Shown piece by piece: positions 1-4,600 of a stretch of 6,564 bases of DNA. The stretch lies in assembly GCA_018383375.1 (NCBI GenBank), contig JAHAWW010000183.1:1-6564 (forward strand), read 5' to 3'. Numbering within the stretch: the first letter of the stretch is position 1; each line of letters starts with the position of its first letter. The position numbers were made by a program, and so were the translations under genes. The notes beneath the pieces were generated by a model. That model was not told the DNA's origin. It saw only the letters and a list, made by a program, of their open reading frames with translations, and searched no databases. The stretch comes from Prevotellamassilia sp. (GTDB lineage: Bacteria; Bacteroidota; Bacteroidia; Bacteroidales; Bacteroidaceae).

Positions 1-981
1 GAGCCAGACTATCAGCCAGTTGCTTCCCACGCCGGGATGGCTGGAAAAGAAGTAGAGGAACGTCACCATCAGGCCTGCCAGTCCTTGAACTAACAAGAGC
101 AGGTTGTCTGTCGCGGTGAAGACGCGTCGGCGTTTATATTCCCACAACGTCACGGCAGCGACCACGACCATCAGGATGATGCACACCGCTATGGGCGTGA
201 GGGGGAAGTGATGATTGGGTTGTGGCTTGACGTCGACTACGACTTCGGTGGAGCGCACGAGCGGTTTTGTGGTGCCGTCTGCCGCAACAATTTGTGCATC
301 GCCGATGAGTCGCGAAGCATAGATGGGCGAGAAGAGTTGTTGGTCTATGCCAAGCGGTTGGTCGGTCTCTTTGCCCAAGAGGATGTCTTGCCCAAACCGG
401 TTCCACGGTGAGGCTTCGGCCGCGAACTCATGTATGATGTCTCTGAAGGTGATAGTCGTGGATTGTTTGGGCCATTTGATTTGGCCTTTGAGTGCTTTTT
501 TGACGTGGTTGACGGCGCGTGTGGTGCAGTTGTCGTAGAGGAAGTTGTAGCGATAGACCCAATTGTGGATGCAGGCAATGGAGTCGAGAGCGTGTGCAAT
601 GTTGTAGGCTTCGTCTTGTGTGAGGTTGAGCACTTGTTCGGTCACGTTGCGTCCTTCGCGTGCATAATATCTGGCGAATTGTCTGAAGGTGGAGATCCCC
701 AGTGTATAGTCAGTTTCTCCGAGCATAAAGCGCCAAGTGAAGTTGGGTGTGGAGAAATCGAATATGCCGTAGTTGAAGACCCAGTCGGTGCCGTCTTTGG
801 TGTTTCTCACTCTCAACGCCGAATGGCCGTATAGTTCATATACAGCCTTCCCCGGGCTGCAGGTGAGCAGTCCGATTTGCAGAGAGTCCTCTTCCTCTTG
901 CACAGATTGGGCTTGTGCCGGTTGGCAGGCGAGGCCCAGAAGCATCAAGAAGCTGAGGATATGCGCAGTGATTTGCTTCAT
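1..981 (-). CDS. DUF4105 / Lnb-type lipoprotein N-acyltransferase domain protein, 3' end outside window
   Basis: Reading from ATG at 981 the frame is open for 327 codons to the window edge, so the C-terminus is missing. Residues 1-24 form a signal peptide: MKQ, a hydrophobic core around ILSFLMLLGLA, and an A-Q-A cleavage site before Q25. Residues about 30-230 match DUF4105, now called the Lnb N-terminal periplasmic domain: YELYGHSALRV (H53), VFNYGIFDF, YDNCTTR (C152) and DILLGKETDQ. H53 and C152 are the obvious catalytic candidates. Residues about 259-281 and 291-312 are membrane helices, then FSSHPGVGSNW opens a third, fitting the family's C-terminal five-helix domain. From recalled literature, Lnb N-acylates lipoproteins in Bacteroides; applying that role here is inference, since paralogues exist. 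No Shine-Dalgarno is visible; a promoter-like element sits 8 bases before the ATG. The family assignment is firm and the exact activity is less certain. Confidence 0.9.
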   Translation of the reverse strand, partial: MKQITAHILSFLMLLGLACQPAQAQSVQEEEDSLQIGLLTCSPGKAVYELYGHSALRVRNTKDGTDWVFNYGIFDFSTPNFTWRFMLGETDYTLGISTFRQFARYYAREGRNVTEQVLNLTQDEAYNIAHALDSIACIHNWVYRYNFLYDNCTTRAVNHVKKALKGQIKWPKQSTTITFRDIIHEFAAEASPWNRFGQDILLGKETDQPLGIDQQLFSPIYASRLIGDAQIVAADGTTKPLVRSTEVVVDVKPQPNHHFPLTPIAVCIILMVVVAAVTLWEYKRRRVFTATDNLLLLVQGLAGLMVTFLYFFSSHPGVGSNWLIVWL

Positions 982-989
982 TCGGGGGA

Positions 990-1021
990 CAAAGTTAGTG
1001 CAAGTGAGAGCAAAGGCCAAG
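990..1021 (-). promoter_or_regulatory. Bacteroidetes-type promoter for the Lnb-like gene
   Basis: The minus strand reads TAACTTTG at 997-990, an exact match to the Bacteroidetes -7 element TAnnTTTG. A CTTG at 1021-1018, 20 bases upstream, is a 3-of-4 match to the -33 TTTG. Only 8 bases (TCCCCCGA) separate the -7 element from the ATG at 981, so initiation at the usual distance would give a leaderless or nearly leaderless mRNA. The promoter lies inside the first unit of the tandem repeat array. It is supported by motif and spacing only. Confidence 0.5.
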
Positions 1022-1042
1022 AAAAAACTTGTTTTTTATTGG
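1017..1042. repeat. A/T-rich inverted repeat inside repeat unit 1
   Basis: CCAA and TTGG close a stem that continues, after one G/A mismatch, into AAAAAAC paired with GTTTTTT around a tiny TT turn. It is seen only in unit 1; the same region in units 2 and 3 has diverged and does not pair as well. It could act as a weak bidirectional terminator, but its minus-strand version overlaps the -33-like element of the Lnb-like gene promoter, so its role is unclear. Confidence 0.4.
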
Positions 1043-1059
1043 ACTTTGCCGAGCGCAGC

Positions 1060-1086
1060 CTAACTTGCGCCGCAGGCGAAAGTTAG
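1060..1086. repeat. Hairpin at junction of repeat units 1 and 2
   Basis: CTAACTTGCGCC pairs with GGCGAAAGTTAG across a GCA loop: 11 of 12 positions pair, with a single G/A mismatch. The left arm is the tail of unit 1 and the right arm spans the last bases of unit 1 and the head of unit 2, so the palindrome exists only at unit junctions. Confidence 0.7.
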
Positions 1087-1145
1087 TGCAAGTGAGAGCA
1101 GAGGCAAATAAATCTTGTTATATTTTGACATTCCCGAGCCGCAGC

Positions 1146-1171
1146 CTAACTTGCGCCATAGCGAAAGTTAG
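1146..1171. repeat. Hairpin at junction of repeat units 2 and 3
   Basis: CTAACTTGCGC pairs with GCGAAAGTTAG across a CATA loop: 10 of 11 positions pair, with the same G/A mismatch as in the hairpin at 1060-1086. The loop-proximal bases differ from the first junction (CGCAG there, CATA here) while the stem stays paired, which suggests the paired structure is what is kept. Confidence 0.7.
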
Positions 1172-1243
1172 TGCAAATGAGAGCGGAATGGCCAATAAAA
1201 CCTGTTGTTTCTTTTTGTCTTTTTCTTTCCCCGTCTTTGGCGT

Positions 1244-1251
1244 TATCTTTG
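1244..1251 (+). promoter_or_regulatory. Candidate rightward -7 element at the array's outer edge
   Basis: TATCTTTG on the plus strand is an exact TAnnTTTG match, lying at the right edge of repeat unit 3 where the junction sequence would otherwise read TAACTTGC. No TTTG is found at the expected 19-21 base spacing; the nearest TTTTTG upstream is about 26 bases away. A transcript from here would run through the hairpin at 1312-1366 and, unless it stopped there, antisense into the 3' end of sprA. This is weak evidence for a promoter. Confidence 0.25.
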
Positions 1252-1311
1252 CCATAGCAGATGAGAGAGAAGGGTGCGCTAAGTCTAAAATATTCACTTT
1301 CGGGGCATTAC

Positions 1312-1366
1312 GGGAATAGGGACAGGAAAAACGGGCCTTATTCCCGTATTTTCTGTCCCTATTCCC
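1312..1366. terminator. Large hairpin, possible bidirectional terminator including for sprA
   Basis: The outer stem is a perfect 14 bp pairing of GGGAATAGGGACAG (1312-1325) with CTGTCCCTATTCCC (1353-1366). Inside it, after single-base bulges, AAAA/TTTT and ACGGG/CCCGT pair (1327-1352) around a seven-base loop. On the minus strand the inner part reads ACGGG, loop, CCCGTTTTT, which resembles a Rho-independent terminator core for transcripts from sprA, whose stop lies about 310 bases upstream in the direction of transcription. On the plus strand the equivalent reads CCCGTATTTT. The long outer stem is more than a simple terminator needs, so a regulatory or mobile-repeat origin remains possible. 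Confidence 0.5.
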
Positions 1367-1525
1367 ATCTATCTTTTCTTAAAGAATTGCGAAATAAAAC
1401 GCTTTGGGGTCGATATGGCAAGCCAAGCGGAGCCGGCAAGTCGCCACATAGTTGCTTTTTTCAACAAAAAACGTCACTCACAACCCGCATATTGTCACAA
1501 ATCTTCCGACTCCGTTACCGGTTGG

Positions 1526-1606
1526 TGTGATTGAAGTGTGATTGGAACTCCAGTCACAGCAAACGACTTATTTTCAATCATTTGCAAGCCTGTGATTGTG
1601 TGATTG
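1526..1606. repeat. Cluster of TGTGATTG octamers
   Basis: TGTGATTG occurs four times on the plus strand, at 1526-1533, 1537-1544, 1591-1598 and 1599-1606. The last two abut directly, and the second and fourth are both followed by GGAA. An inverted copy with one change, CAGTCACA, lies at 1551-1558, and CAATCA at 1575-1580 is a partial inverted copy. The second octamer and the inverted copy fold into a 9 bp stem (1537-1545 with 1550-1558, one G-T wobble) with an AACT loop. Function is unknown: regulator binding sites, an RNA element or remnants of a repeat family are all possible. Confidence 0.55.
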
Positions 1607-1631
1607 GAAAAAAGGTAAACATTAGGGTATA

Positions 1632-1648
1632 ACGCGCACGCGCGCGTA
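1632..1648. other. Alternating purine-pyrimidine GC tract
   Basis: Seventeen bases alternate strictly between purine and pyrimidine, almost all G and C (CGCGCACGCGCGCG core). The tract can also fold into ACGCGC/GCGCGT with an ACGC loop. It lies 28 bases beyond the sprA stop. Such tracts can favour Z-DNA, but no role is shown here. Confidence 0.4.
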
Positions 1649-1675
1649 GGAGTTTATGGTCTGACGCTGCGGCCG

Positions 1676-4600
1676 CTATCTGTTGAGCGTAAATCGCAGG
1701 GAGATGCCGAAGTCTTGTGTGATGGTGGGGTAAGACGAGGTGGTGAGCAACGGTTTGTTCATTTGTCGGTCGTAGTAGGCCGTGAGTGTGACGAAGCGGC
1801 TCAGTGTGTAGTCTGCCGAGAACGACACCTGCACGGCTTTGTTGCCGCTCGTGGCTTGCGAGAGCGTGGTGAGGATATCGCGGTTGAGCGCACTTTGGTT
1901 GCGGAATGAAATGTCGAAGCGGACGTTGAGGTCGTTGGAGAAGCCGGTGGAGTTGGTGCGTTTCTGCTCTTGCTCTTCTTGTGCTTTTTTGCTGCCGCGC
2001 TTTTTGGCTTTGACTGTGCGTTTGGGCGCAAAGAGATTGAGTCCAGTGATTTTATAACCGGCCCCAATGACAAGGTCGTTTGAGCGGGTTTCGGTGATTT
2101 GCATGGCCGACATGCTGAGTGTCAAGACTCTGGTGCGGCGGTATTCGGCTTTGGCCGTGATGTTGTTGTTGAACGTGACGTCTAAGCCGAAGAGGGGCGA
2201 GAAACTCTCGTTGATGCTCACGGTGGAGATGTCGTAGGGGCAAGAGGGCACGGGATTGCCGGTGGTGACGTCGGTGATGAAACCGAGTCCGCCCATAAAC
2301 TCGTTGTAGGCACGGTATGAACTGTATGACCCCACGGAATAGACGCTCTTGTAGCTATGGCGGAGCGTGATGTTGCGGAAAGTCTTTTTGAGCGCTTTTA
2401 AGCGCGACAGACCGGTATAGGCCACACTCCAGTTGGGCAGCAGTTTTTTGAGTGAGGGGAAGAACGACAGACCGTCGCCGCTTGAGGTGTAGGTGTTGAG
2501 GAATGCCGGTATCATCACGTCGGCCGAGAATTTGTCTATCGTGCCGTTGGCCGGGTCGAAGGTTTGTCCGGCAAGGGTAGACGTGGCCGGATAGGGGGCT
2601 CCGATGTATTGGTTCTCAACCCGTTGGCGGTAGTCATCAAGCGATGCCACGAAGCGGTCGAAAGATTTGCTCTTGTAGCCTGTTTCGGGAGAGCCGGTGC
2701 TCTCAAAGGCCGTGCCGATTGAGATGGTGGTCATGTTGAAGCTACCCGTTTGGGTGAATGGCATGCCATCGAACATATATTGTATGCTTCGCGTCTTGTT
2801 GACGGTGCGCGAGGCGGTGAGGTCGATTTTGAGGTTACTGATGGGTTCGAGAGTGGCTTTGATTTGAAGGTCTTCGTTGAGGTTGGTGGTGGCCGGCGTG
2901 GTGATGCTGTCGGTCATGAGCAACCACCCTCTGTCTGCGGCTTTGCGGATATAGTTTTCGTCGGTGAAACCGAAGGCAAAGTCGAGCCCCGGCTGCAATC
3001 CGGCTGCCGAGCGCTGACCGAAATAGTCGCCAATGCGAGGCAGGAAGCCGGGTATGCTCATATTGAACTTGTTGTTGTAGCTCACGCTCACGTTGCGCAC
3101 CATCATCAGTGTGCGTGCGGTGAACTGCAGAGCCTTGTACCAGCCCATATCTTCTTTGCGTTTGAGTGGAGTGACAACGACTTTGATTTTTGCCGTGTCT
3201 TGCGTGAGGATGAGCAGTTGGTTTTGGTCCACCACCTTAGTGCGCAGGGCATAGCGTGTGCCGTCGCGGCGCAGGGCCACCACTTTGACGCGCTTGTTTT
3301 TGAGGTTGTGTTTCACCAGTGTGGTCGTGTCGGCCTTGAGTGTGATTTCGCGCTCGAAGTTTTTTTCTTGTTTCTTTTTCGACGTCGACGCCGTTGACGA
3401 GAAGCGTTTGTTGGCCTCTTTGAGGAAAGGCACGTGGTTGTAGAGCGTTTCGAGTTTGAGGCGGACGTTACCGCTCATAGTGCGTGAGTTGGCTATGGTA
3501 TTGCCGCCGCTGCTACCATCGTCAAACTCAGCGCCGCGTGTCCAGGTGTAGGTTGAGCCATATTTGGCGTCGGCCGTAATCCAGTCGAAGATGGGCAGTT
3601 TGTTGATGGGCAGTTGCCACGAGGCGTCAAAGTTTTGGCGATAGTCGAGCGGTGTGCCCATGTTGAAGATGCTCGTGCGCACGGAGTCTTTCCATGCCGT
3701 GTAGCGGTCGGGGTAGAGGTCTTTGTTGACCACCGTGTAAGGTTGCTCGATTTCGGCGCTTGTGCCCGATTCGAAACTCATGTGCAAGCTCTTGGTGAAG
3801 TCCCAGCGCAGGGTGAAGTTGCGTCGCCAAGTGTAGTCGCTTGAGAAGGATATGGGCAGCGAAGTGTTGTCGAGGTTCTCCATGTCGCGCTCTTGCAGCT
3901 CATAATAGTTGTGCACGAGGTCGGAGTTGAACGCCACGTTTTGCGGCAAATAGTTGAAGTTGAGTTCTTTGACAAGTTTGAGCCATTTGCTCTTGCTTTT
4001 CATTTTCTTGAAAGGCTCAAAGGCTTTGTAGACCGGCGTGTAGTTGTAGTTGAGGCTCCATTTGCGCATTTCGTCTTTTTCCCAAGCCGTTGTTTCGCCG
4101 GTGGTGTGGCGGCTGCTGTAGGCATAGCTGAACGAGAAGTTGGCGGGGTCGTAGGGCATGGGGTGTCGCTTGGTGGCGATGTCGAAGCGCACGCCGGAGA
4201 GGCTGAAGTTTTTGTTGATGACCACTTTGTCGGCGATGTTGCGCAGACTGTCTTTTTCGGCCTCAGTCTGGAGCGCGTCGAGAGCCTCGTCGAGCTCCAT
4301 ATCGGTGTCGAGCGGGTTGTAGCGGGGCGAGGTGCGCTCTTTTGAATAAGAGTAGTAGAGTGGGGCTTTGAGCTTGACGGCGTCGGGCAAGAAACGTCCG
4401 GCATTGACGCTTGTGGTGACGGAATATTGATAGAGATTGTCATCGCGTCGTTGGCTCACGCTTTCTTCAAGTCCGCCGAAGCCTTCTGTCTCCATGTGGC
4501 CGGTGAGTCCGATGGTGGCCACGTCAGAGAGTTGAACCGAGAGTTTGCCTTGTGCCGCCCAGCCACCTTTGTTGGAGAACTGTTGCAGACGGAGCTCATT

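Larger units (their letters stand above)
991..1260. repeat. Tandem array of about three 85-97 bp repeat units
   Basis: Units begin at 991, 1079 and 1164, giving periods of 88 and 85 bases. Each starts with AAAGTTAGTGCAA(G/A)TGAGAG; units 1 and 2 are identical over the first 22 bases, and unit 3 differs at base 14 of the shared head. Units 1 and 2 also share the 17-base tail GCAGCCTAACTTGCGCC. The unit middles (A/T-rich, around CTTGTT) diverge. Unit 3 is the most divergent: its end reads TATCTTTGCCATAGCAG where the earlier tail reads TAACTTGCGCCATAGCG, so it looks like a degenerate terminal copy. Similar intergenic repeats seem familiar from Prevotella-like genomes, but that is a recollection, not a search result. 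No protein is encoded; open frames here carry the repeat in translated form. Confidence 0.85.
1367..1675. other. Gene-free spacer downstream of sprA
   Basis: No credible coding sequence, tRNA or rRNA is visible in these 309 bases. The sequence is more A/T-rich than the flanking genes. It holds a short TTTTTT-CAAC-AAAAAA inverted repeat at 1456-1471, the octamer cluster at 1526-1606 and the GC alternating tract at 1632-1648. It would be the 3' untranslated region of sprA if transcription runs to the hairpin at 1312-1366. Confidence 0.6.

Noticed and set aside
991..1260. CRISPR array
   Set aside because: Units of 85-97 bp with conserved ends and diverged middles, only three copies and no regular spacer length or adjacent cas genes.
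773..1319. Overlapping plus-strand open frames (773-1063, 877-1086, 1029-1319)
   Set aside because: They overlap the antisense of the signal-peptide gene and the tandem repeat. Their recurring peptides (for example LVQVRA) are the translated DNA repeat, not a protein family I can defend.
1312..1366. Terminal inverted repeats of a small transposon
   Set aside because: The arms enclose only 27 bases, and no target-site duplication is evident flanking them.
1261..1530. Plus-strand open frame of 89 codons following a TAnnTTTG element
   Set aside because: It runs straight through the large hairpin at 1312-1366, has no recognisable domain or ribosome binding site, and its composition looks intergenic. 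The promoter-like element lacks a matching -33 box.
1537..1558. CRP-like operator (TGTGA ... TCACA)
   Set aside because: The half-sites are 12 bases apart instead of 6, and the site is downstream of a gene rather than near a promoter.
2750..3397. Plus-strand open frame of 215 codons antisense to sprA
   Set aside because: It is a shadow of the sprA coding frame: long antisense openness is expected from its codon use, and the product is a low-complexity Val/Ala/His-rich string with no domain.
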